Shown: positions 27,021 through 35,725, counted from the stretch's first letter. The stretch is DNA of 64,000 bases from Consotaella salsifontis (GCF_900167365.1 NZ_FUXL01000017.1:34958-98957), one strand, 5' to 3'. Notes: generated by a model from the sequence alone, not told the origin. Program-made: numbers and translations.

Positions 27021-27770
27021 TCAGATCTGCGCGGAACCGCCGTCGGCGAAGAGTTCGCTACCGGTGACGAAGCTGCTTTCGTCCGAGGCCAGGAACAGCG
27101 CCGCATTGGCGATCTCGTCCGGCTCGCCCAGCCGCCCGAGAGGCGATGCCGCCTCCGATGCCGCAACGAACGCTTTGTTGGCCTCCTCGCCGGGGGCGAG
27201 GGCATGCCAGCCAGGCGTCGACGTGGATCCCGGAACCAGCACGTTCACGCGAATGCGGCGTGGCGCGAGCTCGAGGATCCAGCCGCGGGCGAAGCTGCGA
27301 ATGGCGGCCTTGGTCGCACCGTAGACGCTGAAGGCGGGGATCCCCGTGGTCGCGGCCGTCGATCCCGTCAAAATGACCGAGGCGCCGTCGGACAGGAGCG
27401 GAAAAGCCTTCTGGACCGTGAAAAAGGTTCCTTTCACGTTGGTCGCGAAGGTGCGATCGAAGTGCTCTTCGCTGACCTCGGCAAGCGCCGCGAATTCGCC
27501 GCCGCCTGCATTGGCGAACAGGACGTCGATCCGCCCTGCTTCTTTGCGAACGCTCTCGAAGAGCCGGTCGAGGTCGGCCATCTTCGCGACATCGCCCTGG
27601 ATGCCACGGGCGCCATGCCCGACTTCGGCGACCGCCCGATCGAGCTCGGCCTGGCGCCGACCCGTCATGAACACCTTGGCGCCCTCTTGCGCAAAGCGCT
27701 TGGCGCTCGCAAGGCCGATGCCGCTGTTCGCACCCGTGATGACCGCCACCTTACCATCAAGCCTGCCCAT
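27021..27770 (-). CDS. SDR-family oxidoreductase
   Basis: 249-residue classical SDR with GANSGIGLAS (cofactor), NAGG, catalytic Ser in ILTGSTA, YGATKAA and C-terminal VTGSELFADGG. ATG 27770 is chosen; the longer open frame upstream covers the divergent promoter. It is divergent from an HxlR regulator 89 bases away. Confidence 0.9.
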   Translation of the reverse strand: MGRLDGKVAVITGANSGIGLASAKRFAQEGAKVFMTGRRQAELDRAVAEVGHGARGIQGDVAKMADLDRLFESVRKEAGRIDVLFANAGGGEFAALAEVSEEHFDRTFATNVKGTFFTVQKAFPLLSDGASVILTGSTAATTGIPAFSVYGATKAAIRSFARGWILELAPRRIRVNVLVPGSTSTPGWHALAPGEEANKAFVAASEAASPLGRLGEPDEIANAALFLASDESSFVTGSELFADGGSAQI

Positions 27771-27832
27771 GTTCGTCTCCTGTTGGTTGGACGGAGAGGA
27801 TATGGACCGGGCGCATACCTCATGTATAGTAC

Positions 27833-27850
27833 CCACCTTTAGGTAAGTGG
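27833..27850. promoter_or_regulatory. Candidate HxlR operator
   Basis: CCACCTTTAGGTAAGTGG is an imperfect dyad (CCACyT...AaGTGG) in the short divergent spacer between the SDR and HxlR genes, ten bases from the HxlR start. Position and symmetry suggest an autoregulatory site. No experimental support. Confidence 0.35.
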
Positions 27851-27859
27851 AGAGGGCGG

Positions 27860-28219
27860 TTGAACATCGGTGCGTCCAAATGCGGTCTCGAGATCGCGCT
27901 CGCCGTGGTCGGAGGCAAGTGGAAACCCCTGATTCTCTACCATCTCCGCCATGGCCCCCAGCGGTTCGGCGACCTTAGGCGCCTAGTCGGCGGGATCAGC
28001 GAAAAGGTGCTGGTCCAACAGCTTAGGGATCTCCAGGAAGCGGACGTGGTCGTTCGCCACGACTATCAGGAAGTGCCGCCGCGGGTCGACTATACGGTCA
28101 CGCCGTTCGGCATGACGCTCGTCGAGGCGCTCATGCCGCTTTGCCAATGGGGAACGCAGAACCGGACCAGGGTGTCGCGTCGGTTGGAGCTGACCGACAC
28201 CGACGTGTCAGCGGCGTGA
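27860..28219 (+). CDS. HxlR-family transcriptional regulator
   Basis: 119-residue winged-helix protein: CGLEIALAVVGGKWKPLILY includes the family's N-terminal Cys, followed by RFGDLRRLVGGISEKVLVQQ and the wing RVDYTVTPFG. HxlR/HypR members with this Cys can sense aldehydes or disulfide stress. The start is TTG with GGAG nearby. It probably controls the divergent SDR gene. Confidence 0.87.
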   Translation: MNIGASKCGLEIALAVVGGKWKPLILYHLRHGPQRFGDLRRLVGGISEKVLVQQLRDLQEADVVVRHDYQEVPPRVDYTVTPFGMTLVEALMPLCQWGTQNRTRVSRRLELTDTDVSAA

Positions 28220-28273
28220 GCTGACATCCAGGCCTCGAATAGTCCCCCGTGCTCCGTCCTGGAATTGAGCGGA

Positions 28274-28804
28274 TCAGACCTTCTCGAAGATGCCGGTATC
28301 GCCGTCTTCGATCGTCCCTCGGGGCAACCAGCGCACCCGATCTTGAAAGTCCCGCATCAGCCGGCTTCCCACCATATGCAGGTTCGCGCACGCCAGAGTC
28401 CCGCCGGGGACCAACAAACTCCAGAGCTGGTCGATCAAACGCGGTTCCGGAGCGATGCCATCGAAAAAGGCGAAGTCATAACCCGCCGCGAGCGCGCGCA
28501 GGATCGTGTCGAAATCGCCCTCATGAACGGTGATGCGCTCGGACAGGCCCGCCGCCGCGATATTCTTGCGCGCGAGCGCGACATGGAGAGGGTCTTTCTC
28601 GACGGTGTCGACCAGGGCCGAGGGAGATGCGGCGGCAAGACAGCAGGCCGTGTAGCCCAGCGCGGTGCCCAGTTCGAGAATGCACGCCGCATGGGCGCCC
28701 GCGGCCAGCGCGCTCAGCGCGGCACCGTCGGAGTAGGTGTGGGCATGGCAGCCGTGGTCCTGGCGATGCGCCCGGGTCATTTGCCGGATATGTTCGAATA
28801 GCAT
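28274..28804 (-). CDS. Class I SAM-dependent O-methyltransferase-like protein
   Basis: 176 residues with SAM-binding motif I (CILELGTALGYTA), the acidic VDTVEKDP loop and FAFFDGIAPEP, as in the caffeoyl-CoA/catechol O-methyltransferase family. It is shorter than typical members (about 210-220 residues). Substrate unknown. It lies directly downstream of a truncated NmrA-like gene, with only three bases between. Confidence 0.75.
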   Translation of the reverse strand: MLFEHIRQMTRAHRQDHGCHAHTYSDGAALSALAAGAHAACILELGTALGYTACCLAAASPSALVDTVEKDPLHVALARKNIAAAGLSERITVHEGDFDTILRALAAGYDFAFFDGIAPEPRLIDQLWSLLVPGGTLACANLHMVGSRLMRDFQDRVRWLPRGTIEDGDTGIFEKV

Positions 28805-28807
28805 CCG

Positions 28808-29150
28808 CTAGACTTTCTCGCGCCGATGGTCGGTGAGCGCTTGGGCAATGGTTGTCGCGAGCGGCGTTGTCGGCCGCCCGATCAAGCGTGAGAGATCGTG
28901 CGACAGGTCGAAGAGAGCGCCTTGCGCCACCGCCGCGTCGATCCCTGCCAGAAAATCTGCGACATCTCCGGGCACGCCGCGCTCTTTGAGCGCGCTTGCA
29001 TAGCTCTCAGGCGGCAGATCGTCGTAGCGAATCTCACGCCCGCTCAGCCGAGTGAGTTGCTCACACAGCTCGAAGAGCGTCTCTCCGAAGCGGACCGACT
29101 GGTTCCGGCCCAGTGCTTCCTCTCGCGACATGGGGAGAAGAGGCAAGGAT
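28808..29150 (-). pseudogene. C-terminal remnant of an NmrA-like NAD(P)-binding protein
   Basis: About 110 residues match the C-terminal third of NmrA/azoreductase-like SDRs (LTRLSGREIRYDDLPPESYA, DLSHDLSRLIGRPTTPL). The N-terminal Rossmann domain with its GATGxxG motif is missing. In its place, upstream of about 29150, lies sequence of the opposite strand resembling an IS5-type transposase. The gene has lost its 5' part, probably through insertion or deletion. Confidence 0.7.
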
Positions 29151-29376
29151 GGGACCCCATCCGCGCCATGACGCGCTCGGGTGGCGGCTGGCGCATGTTG
29201 CCGAAGGAATGTCCGCCCTGGCAAACCGTCTACTGGTGGTTCCGCCGCTTCGTCCGGTAGATGCTGTTCAAGACGATCCACAGCATTACGCTGATGCTCG
29301 ATCGCGAGCGGACGCGCCGCGAGGCGAGCGCAACGGCTGTTCAGACCGGCGATGCGCCCGCCAATCTGGCGCACGA
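29150..29376 (+). mobile_element. Remnant of an IS5-family transposase
   Basis: From 29168 the plus strand reads MTRSGGGWRMLPKECPPWQT followed by VYWWFRRFVR, then a stop at 29258-29260, and continues in the same frame with MLFKTIHSITLMLDRERTRR and EASATAVQT. This is the N-terminal region of IS5/IS4-type transposases (RSGxxWRMLPkdfPPWqTVYwwFRRF, then RxxREASPTAg). The catalytic DDE part and terminal inverted repeats are absent. The ends of the remnant are approximate. Confidence 0.68.
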
Positions 29377-29940
29377 TCATGTCATGAGTCCGTTCAGTAG
29401 CTCCGCAAGGGCCTCGTTGTAATCATCGTTCGAACCGGAGCCTTCGGGATCGGATCGACCACCGATCGCGGTTGCGATGGCCGCGCCGTGGGTGAAATCA
29501 ACGAGAATGTTCACCCAAAGCCGGGTTCTTTGCGGCGACAAACCCGCTTCGACCAGAAGCTGGGCAATCTCCTCGGTTATCCGCTGCGCCTGTTCCGGAA
29601 AGACCGTGGGTCGGCTGAAGATGAGCAGGGCGAGGCCGGGATGCTTCAGCACTTGGGCATGATAGGCCCGCAAGAGGGCTTCGATCCGGCACCGGGGGTT
29701 GCCCAGTGCTGGTGCGGAGACGCTGCGATAAACCCGTTCCGACATGGCACTGATCAAACCGTCGCGATCACCAAAGTGGTGGTATATCGTCATCGGATTG
29801 ATCTGGAGCCGTCCGGCCAATGCACGCATGGTGAATGCATCGACGCCCTCGGTGTCGAGCAGGTCCAGGGCGGCTGACAGCATGTCATCGGGCGAGACAG
29901 CAGGCTTGCTGTGGGGTGGACGGCCCCGTGGGCGCGTCAC
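29377..29940 (-). CDS. TetR-family transcriptional regulator
   Basis: 187 residues with an N-terminal TetR helix-turn-helix (TMRALAGRLQINPMTIYHHF) and an all-helical ligand domain with a C-terminal TetR_C-like region. It starts at GTG 29940, overlapping the stop of the DHFR-like gene by four bases, so both are in one transcript. Confidence 0.88.
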   Translation of the reverse strand: MTRPRGRPPHSKPAVSPDDMLSAALDLLDTEGVDAFTMRALAGRLQINPMTIYHHFGDRDGLISAMSERVYRSVSAPALGNPRCRIEALLRAYHAQVLKHPGLALLIFSRPTVFPEQAQRITEEIAQLLVEAGLSPQRTRLWVNILVDFTHGAAIATAIGGRSDPEGSGSNDDYNEALAELLNGLMT

Positions 29941-30478
29941 CGTGCGATCCGGTAGCGCGACTGGACGAGGCCGGAGGCGAAGCTTCGGGTTTCCTCGTGA
30001 ACGAGCGAAATGTCGGCAGGGACCGTGCCAAACAGGCTGCGCCCCTCTCCGAGCAGCACCGGAATGCGGGTGATCACCATATCGGCGATCAGTCCCGCAC
30101 GCAGGAATGACTGGATGATCAAACCGCCGTCCACGTAGACCCGGCGATGTCCCGCAGCATCAAGCATGGCCATCGCTTGCTCTGGCGATGCGTCGGAAAG
30201 CTGCAGCTTTCCGGCCAGTTCCTCCGGAACTTGCTGGTTCTTGAGTGAGCGTGACATGACCACGACGGGGCGAGTGTAACGCCAGGGCCTCTCGGCCCGG
30301 ACGCTCTCATAGGTACCGCGTCCCATGAGGATGACATCGATGTCTTCGATGAAGGCATCGTAGCCATGATCTTCGGACGGGTCATCCCTTTCGAGCAGCA
30401 GCCGATGTCGCCGTCATTGCGCGCAATGAATCCATCCAGACTGGTCGCTATGAAAACATGGCCACTGATCATTCCCAT
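29937..30478 (-). pseudogene. DHFR/RibD-C-like reductase gene with a one-base deletion
   Basis: The first frame from ATG 30478 reads MGMISGHVFIATSLDGFIAR, then NDGDIG; the second frame from about 30398 reads DPSEDHGYDAFIEDIDVILM, then GRGTYE and continues to 29937. Joined, they make a normal DHFR-fold protein of about 180 residues. One missing base at about 30398-30402 breaks the frame; restoring a G gives GWLLERDDPSED. Members reduce riboflavin precursors or folate-like compounds, but most stand-alone proteins of this type are uncharacterised. The downstream TetR gene remains intact. Confidence 0.8.
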
Positions 30479-30825
30479 TCTCTCTTTTTATACATTGTAT
30501 AAATACCTAGAGGGGTGTCGCTTGCGTCAAGCCTGCGACCTCGCATCATGGCGCCGGGTGAAAGATCGCGATGAGCGCTGTTGGGGCACCCATCCCCGCC
30601 AAGGGGGGAGCACCAAAAAGACTCCCACGGAGCGGCAGCTTTCCGCCAGTCGCTGCTCTGGAGTTGCCGTTCCGCTTTCGGCCCGAAGCGGCGTCGGAAT
30701 AATTTCCGAAAAAGTTGGAAAGTTGATCGTTCGCTTTTGCCAAGCACAGCCATGAAAGCGGCCACCAGGGGCGATGAAGTAATCGAAAGAGATAGCTCTC
30801 TTTTCCTTTCCGACGACCGGGGAAC
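30479..30825. other. Gene-free stretch upstream of the DHFR-like gene
   Basis: About 350 bases with no convincing gene. The minus-strand frame that crosses it is arginine-rich antisense of the SDR gene further right. The part near 30479-30500 is AT-rich and likely holds the promoter of the DHFR-TetR unit. Confidence 0.4.
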
Positions 30826-31791
30826 TTAAAACGCGTCCGACCCGGTCCAAGCAGCGGACACTTGCCACAGGCGCTCCGCCGCGTCCGGATCGCAAGCCCA
30901 GGGGCTGACTCCTTTCCTTCCCACGCTCGGGTCGTTGACGATGGCGATGTCGCAGTCCTCGCAGTAGACGCCGCCGAAGCCTTCGAGACGTGGGCTCGTA
31001 GCGCACCAGACGCTCGTCGCGGCCCCTTGCTCCAGCGTCTTCATCCCACGTTCGGGATCGATGATCGGGCGCCCCGCCTCGTCCAAAGCCTCGAAGGAGG
31101 CGATCTCCTCGGCACTGAGATGCCGGGCAAGATCCGTCAGGATCTGGCCGGGATGGAGCGAGAAGGCTCGGATGCCATGATCCCGTCCCCGGCGGTCGAG
31201 TGCCATCGCGAAGAGGGCATTGGCTGTCTTCGACTGACCGTACGCAACCCATTTGTCGTAGGGGCGGGCCCGGAAGTCGATGTCCTCGAAGTCGATTCCG
31301 GCGATCTGGTGGCCGCGCGACGAGACACTGACGACGCGGGCTCCTCCTCCCGCCGCGAGGGCCGGCCACAGGCCGAGCGTGAGCCGAAAGTGGCCGAGAT
31401 GGTTCGTCGCGAACTGCGCCTCGTGCCCGTCGGCGTCCCGCATTTCGGGCGTCGCCATGATGCCCGCGCTGTTGACGAGGAGCGACACGGGTTGCCCCGT
31501 GCGCACGATCCGGTCCGTGAAAGCGGCAATGGAGCGCGGATCGGCGAGATCGATCGATTCGACCGATGCACCGACAAGACCCTGTAGAGCGGTCTTCGCC
31601 CGCTCGGGACTGCGGGCCGGCACGATGACCTCGGCCCCGGCGTGAAGAAGAGCGCGTGTCGTCTCGAGCCCGAGCCCCGAGGCTCCTCCGGTCACGATGG
31701 CGAGCTTCCCCGAGAGATCGATCCCGGAGACAACCTCCATGGCCGTGCTGGCGGCGCCGAAGCCGGAGCCGATGGGCGTTTGCTGTGTCAT
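30826..31791 (-). CDS. SDR-family oxidoreductase, extended type
   Basis: 321 residues related to the retinol dehydrogenase/WW-domain oxidoreductase-like SDRs: IVTGGASGLGLET, NSAGIMATP, catalytic YGQSKTANALF, and a C-terminal region GVYCEDCDIA typical of this subgroup. It lies 93 bases downstream of the ECF41 sigma gene on the same strand and is probably co-transcribed with it. Confidence 0.88.
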   Translation of the reverse strand: MTQQTPIGSGFGAASTAMEVVSGIDLSGKLAIVTGGASGLGLETTRALLHAGAEVIVPARSPERAKTALQGLVGASVESIDLADPRSIAAFTDRIVRTGQPVSLLVNSAGIMATPEMRDADGHEAQFATNHLGHFRLTLGLWPALAAGGGARVVSVSSRGHQIAGIDFEDIDFRARPYDKWVAYGQSKTANALFAMALDRRGRDHGIRAFSLHPGQILTDLARHLSAEEIASFEALDEAGRPIIDPERGMKTLEQGAATSVWCATSPRLEGFGGVYCEDCDIAIVNDPSVGRKGVSPWACDPDAAERLWQVSAAWTGSDAF

Positions 31792-31884
31792 GCTGTTGTC
31801 CTGTGTGAGTTGGCACCACGCGGGACCGTGGAGCGCCTTGAGAGCCTGAATGTGGAACGGCGACCTTGGATCGCCGTCGATTGA

Positions 31885-32790
31885 TCACTGTGTCGGGAAG
31901 GCCGGGCCTGGGTCTGCCCCGAAAGCGCGCGCGACGTGGCGGAGCTTGTCGGGATTGCGGGTGATGTAGATCGCGGTGATCCGCCCGTTCTCGATGGCGA
32001 GCGCAGTCGTCTGGAGGACGTCGCCGCGCTCGCGGCTGACATAGCCGGGCAGCCCGTCGATCCAGACGGGTTCGAGCATCTGCGCCCAGCCTTCCCCCCA
32101 TTTGCGTCGCACGGCCACGTAGAGGCGGAGCAGGCGGTCCAGTCCCGAGATGGGGTTGATGAAGGCGAGCACCTTGCCGCCGCCGTCCGAGCGCAGGACC
32201 GCGTTCTCGGCGAGGAGGGCGCGCAGCGTTGCGGTGTCGCCGCTGGTGGAGGCCGCGAAGAAGGCACGGGCAATCCGCTCGCCCTCCTCGCGCTCCACCG
32301 GAAAGCGCGGACGCGCGGCCTGCACGTTACGCCGCGCGCGGACGGCGAGCTGGCGCACGGACGCGGCTTCCCGGTGAAGCGTGTCCGCCACCTCGTAAAG
32401 CGGCACGCCGAAGACATCGTGGAGCAGGAAGGCCGCTCGCTCGAGCGGCGACAGCCGTTCCAGCGCCATCATCAGCGTCAGCGTGAGGTCGTCCTCGTCC
32501 ACGCCGTCCTCCTCGGCTTCCACCAGCGGCTCGGGCAGCCAGGCTCCGACATAGGTCTCCCGGCGGGCGCGGGCCGACTTCATCTCGTCAAGGCAGAGCC
32601 GTGTGACGATGCGCGCGAGGAAGGGATACGGGGCAACTACGCCCTCCCGGTCCGCGGCAACCCAACGCAGCCAGGCATTCTGCACGACGTCCTCGGCCTC
32701 GCTGCGCGAGCCAAGCATGCGGTATGCGATGCGCAGCAGCCGCGCTCGATGAGTCTCGAAGATGACCGTGGGGTCGTCTAGCTGCCGCAT
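31885..32790 (-). CDS. ECF41-family RNA polymerase sigma factor (SigJ-like)
   Basis: 301 residues. Region sigma2 (about 8-75) and sigma4 (about 108-160) are followed by a SnoaL-like C-terminal domain (about 170-301). The ECF41 signatures are all present: WLPEP in the linker at 84-88, DGGGK at 202-206 and NPDKL at 279-283. In this family the C-terminal extension modulates activity and replaces an anti-sigma factor. ATG 32790 has GAGGAA six bases upstream; ATG 32829 is an alternative. Its neighbours are the oxidoreductase, epimerase and carboxymuconolactone decarboxylase genes typical of ECF41 loci. Confidence 0.9.
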   Translation of the reverse strand: MRQLDDPTVIFETHRARLLRIAYRMLGSRSEAEDVVQNAWLRWVAADREGVVAPYPFLARIVTRLCLDEMKSARARRETYVGAWLPEPLVEAEEDGVDEDDLTLTLMMALERLSPLERAAFLLHDVFGVPLYEVADTLHREAASVRQLAVRARRNVQAARPRFPVEREEGERIARAFFAASTSGDTATLRALLAENAVLRSDGGGKVLAFINPISGLDRLLRLYVAVRRKWGEGWAQMLEPVWIDGLPGYVSRERGDVLQTTALAIENGRITAIYITRNPDKLRHVARAFGADPGPAFPTQ

Positions 32791-32981
32791 ATGCGTTTCC
32801 TCAACGGTGGTGTCAGGCGCCTCAGCCATGACTGTTATGGGCGATGACCGCCATGAGAATACATGGGCTTCTCCAGGGCGCTGCCCGAGTCGTAAGATTG
32901 GTATGGTCTGCATCCTCAACGAAAACAGCGAGGAGTTTGGACGGCTCGACGTCACTCGCGCTGATGGAAGAGCGCCCCGAT

Positions 32982-33731
32982 TCAGGCGGCGGTGAGCCAG
33001 CTCTCGAACCGCGTCGGCCCGAGCCGCGCCGCTCTCGCATGCTCGGGAACAAGCGACCCTGTCTCAAGCGCGGCCCCGAAGTAGCGCGCCGCCTTGTCCG
33101 CCTGCACCTGCCGAAGGTCCCCAGCGGCGGCGATGCGGCGTGCGACGAAGTCACGCAATGGCTGGCGGTCCAGTCCGGCAATCTCGATCGTCGCGTTGCG
33201 AGGCGGAGCAAGCGCGACATCGGCGAGCACTGCGGCGACATCGACGGCGGCGATGGGCTGAAAGTCGGCGTCCGGTACGACGAGACGGTCGCCGTCGACC
33301 GATCCTTCGGCGATGGCCGTGACTAACTCGAAGAATTGGGTCGCGCGCACGATGGTGAAGGGGATGCCGGCGTCCCTGACGATCCTTTCCTGCACAACCT
33401 TGGCCCGAAAGTAGCCGTTCCCCTCGAGGCGGTCGGTGCCAACGATGGAAAGGGTGACGTGGTGCTTCACGCCCGCCTCGCGTTCCGCGACGACAAGGTT
33501 GCGGCCTGAGCGCTCGAAGAAGTCGAGCACCGCGGCATCCTCGAAGGAGGGCGAGTTCGATACGTCGACGACGGCGTCGGCTCCGGCAAGGGCGACCGCG
33601 AGGCCCGCTCCCGTCAGCGCGTTCACTCCACTGCTCGGCGAAGCCGCGACAGCCTTATGTCCTTGTTGGGATAATTCGGCCGTCAGATGCCGGCCAATGA
33701 GTCCGCTCCCGCCAATCACCACGATCTTCAT
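32982..33731 (-). CDS. NmrA/epimerase-like NAD(P)-binding protein, probable ECF41 target
   Basis: 249 residues with N-terminal IVVIGGSGLIGRHLTAEL and an atypical SDR pattern (GADAVVDVSNSPSF, HHVTLSIVGTDRLEGNGYFR, FTIVRATQFFE). It corresponds to the epimerase/oxidoreductase partner in the carboxymuconolactone decarboxylase-oxidoreductase-epimerase sets of ECF41 loci. ATG 33731 has AAGGAG nine bases upstream; ATG 33740 would add three residues. A promoter match lies at 33801-33828. Confidence 0.85.
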   Translation of the reverse strand: MKIVVIGGSGLIGRHLTAELSQQGHKAVAASPSSGVNALTGAGLAVALAGADAVVDVSNSPSFEDAAVLDFFERSGRNLVVAEREAGVKHHVTLSIVGTDRLEGNGYFRAKVVQERIVRDAGIPFTIVRATQFFELVTAIAEGSVDGDRLVVPDADFQPIAAVDVAAVLADVALAPPRNATIEIAGLDRQPLRDFVARRIAAAGDLRQVQADKAARYFGAALETGSLVPEHARAARLGPTRFESWLTAA

Positions 33732-33800
33732 GGAACTCATCTCCTTGTTCGAGATCGGACGGGCGGCCCCACGCCGCTCTCGGGCGTCCGACAAGCAAAG

Positions 33801-33828
33801 GACGAAGCGGACGGGGTCGGATGTGACA
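33801..33828 (-). promoter_or_regulatory. ECF41-type promoter of the NmrA/epimerase-like gene
   Basis: On the minus strand TGTCACA (33828-33822) is followed after 17 bases by CGTC (33804-33801). This matches the known ECF41 -35/-10 pattern. It lies 70 bases upstream of the start codon. Confidence 0.75.
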
Positions 33829-33932
33829 TGCCCCACAAAAATCCGCGACGTGAAACGCGTAGGTGCGGCCAAGGCTCTATCGGCATCGCCAGAGGCGGTG
33901 CTGGCGCCGCCTCTGGCGATGCGACAGGGTGG

Positions 33933-34388
33933 CTAGGCCTTCGCCTGGACCGGAAGGCGAAAGGGCGCGCCGAGGCGATTGAACGCGGTCATCGCCGCGA
34001 TGGTGATCGTCAGATCGACGAGATCCTTGGGTGCGAACGCGGCGCTTGTAGCGGCATAGGCCTCGTCGGAGGCGTGCGTCTCACTGACCAGCGTGACCTC
34101 CTCCGCCCAGGCGAGCGCGGCGCGATACTGCTCGGAGAAAAGGTGAGGCACCTCGGCCCAGACCGGAACGAGGACCACCTTCTCGATCGGCATCGTCTTC
34201 AGAAGGTCCCGGGTGTGCAGCTCGATGCAGTGCGCGCAGCCGTTAATCTGCGACACCCGCAAGAAGATCAGGTGGATCAGTTCATCGGGCAGATCGGTGC
34301 CCGTGGTGATGTAGTGGTGGATGCCATAGAGCGCCTTGGCACCCTGCGGCGCCACCTCGTTCCAGATCAGCCGCTTGTTCTCGGTCAT
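33933..34388 (-). CDS. Carboxymuconolactone decarboxylase / AhpD-like protein, probable ECF41 target
   Basis: 151 residues with the AhpD-type redox motif NGCAHCIELHTRD (CxxC plus His) in an all-helical fold. Proteins of this family act as alkylhydroperoxidase-like reductases or decarboxylases. ATG 34388 (MTENKRLIW) is chosen; the longer open frame runs across the promoter. It is the usual partner of ECF41 sigma factors, and a promoter match lies at 34436-34462. Confidence 0.88.
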   Translation of the reverse strand: MTENKRLIWNEVAPQGAKALYGIHHYITTGTDLPDELIHLIFLRVSQINGCAHCIELHTRDLLKTMPIEKVVLVPVWAEVPHLFSEQYRAALAWAEEVTLVSETHASDEAYAATSAAFAPKDLVDLTITIAAMTAFNRLGAPFRLPVQAKA

Positions 34389-34435
34389 GTTCTGTCCTCG
34401 TGCTCGGAACGCCGAAGATCGACGTTCAAAGTCAT

Positions 34436-34462
34436 GACGAGCCGCCCTACCGAGATGTGACA
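34436..34462 (-). promoter_or_regulatory. ECF41-type promoter of the carboxymuconolactone decarboxylase gene
   Basis: On the minus strand TGTCACA (34462-34456) is followed after 16 bases by CGTC (34439-34436), 48 bases before the start codon. It repeats, with nearly the same spacing, the site before the adjacent NmrA/epimerase-like gene. Confidence 0.78.
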
Positions 34463-34958
34463 TGCCATTCAGCATTCTTTGATTGGCGAAGTTCATATCC
34501 CGGACGGGTGCTTCTACGTTCGCTCCCGATAAGCCTGCGTAGGTCTCTGGCCGACCGACATGGAGTCATTGGCGGGTCGGCAGCTACCTCCTTGAAAAGC
34601 TTCGAAGCAGACAGTCGGCTATCCGACCCGTTCCTGACGATGCGCTGAATTGGCTCTTGACGGGTCCGGTATCCTAAGGGAACCCAGGCAGCTCTCGTCC
34701 CACGGCATCATGAGCGGAAGGTTGTCGCAGTCAATCAGATGGCAGTTCGGCGCATGATTAATGTTTTGTAACCCTACTCTCGGAGCTCAAGCGCACAATC
34801 CGAGGCAGCGAATGGGGTAAATGCAAGAAAACGGCAAGTCATGGTTAATAGATTGTTGACAGAGAAATTCCAGTTTCGTCTTAGTGTTGCATTTATGCGC
34901 TATGATAGTGGCGGATTTAGCACTACGAATTTCGCATCGAATTCAAGGGACATTCCCG
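34463..34958. other. Gene-free stretch before the beta-barrel gene
   Basis: Roughly 500 bases without a convincing gene. The last 150 bases are AT-rich compared with the surroundings. TTGACA at 34855-34860 may be part of the promoter for the beta-barrel protein, but the matching -10 box is weak. Confidence 0.4.
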
Positions 34959-35690
34959 ATGCGTGCTTTTTCATTTTTGATCGCTGTTTCGTCTGCAACC
35001 ATCCTGGCGGGGGCGGTTCACGCTGCTGATCTGGGTTACGGGCTGTCGCCGACGCCGGCGCCGTATATTGCGGACGCGTTCGGCTGGACTGGTGGCTATC
35101 TCGGTGTGTTTGGCGGTGCGTCGGCCGCGGATTTCAAGTTCCCTGTTTCCTACAGCGTGGGCGCTGCACCGGCGGATACCGGATCTCTCGACGTTGACGG
35201 CGGAGGCCTGCTGGGTGGCGTCCAGATCGGCTATGATTTCGAATACTACAATTACGTTTTCGGCGCCGTCGCGGATATCGCGGCATCAAGCATCGATGCC
35301 GATGTCAACGCAACGGTCGCTGGTATCGGCAGCGCCAGGGCCAAAGACGAGCTGAAGTACCTCGGAACGGTGCGCGCGCGCCTCGGAGTTGGCTTCGACC
35401 GAGTTCTTCCCTATGTCCATGGCGGCTTCGCCTATGGCAAGACCGAGCAGACCTTGTCCGTGAGCGGGGTTGGCAGCATCAGCGAGGATGATACGAAGAC
35501 CGGGTGGGTCGTCGGCGCCGGTGTCGAGTACGCCATCACGCCGCATGTGTCGTTCCAGACCGAGTACTCCTACACCGACCTCGGCAAGGATACGATCTAC
35601 GCCGGTGAATTGACGGGTGGCGACAACCTGAAAATCTCCGAGGAGCTCGACTTCCATACCGTTCGGGCCGGGATCAACTATCGGTTCTGA
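34959..35690 (+). CDS. Omp25/31-like outer-membrane beta-barrel protein
   Basis: 243 residues: signal peptide ending VHAAD (cleavage near residue 21), a proline-rich linker, GWTGGYLGVFGG, alternating amphipathic strands (QIGYDFEYYNYVFGA, RARLGVGFDRVLPYVHGGFA, VEYAITPHVSFQTEYSY) and the outer-membrane C-terminal AGINYRF. This is the eight-strand porin-like family abundant in rhizobia and Brucella. AAGGGA precedes the ATG. Expression and ligand are unknown. Confidence 0.88.
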   Translation: MRAFSFLIAVSSATILAGAVHAADLGYGLSPTPAPYIADAFGWTGGYLGVFGGASAADFKFPVSYSVGAAPADTGSLDVDGGGLLGGVQIGYDFEYYNYVFGAVADIAASSIDADVNATVAGIGSARAKDELKYLGTVRARLGVGFDRVLPYVHGGFAYGKTEQTLSVSGVGSISEDDTKTGWVVGAGVEYAITPHVSFQTEYSYTDLGKDTIYAGELTGGDNLKISEELDFHTVRAGINYRF

Positions 35691-35725
35691 TCCAGAGCGA
35701 ACTCAAGGGTAGGGCGGGGCCAAAG

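Noticed and set aside
30527..32101. Minus-strand frame of 524 codons over the SDR gene
   Set aside because: It is a shifted-frame shadow; the frame 30826-31791 has the SDR motifs.
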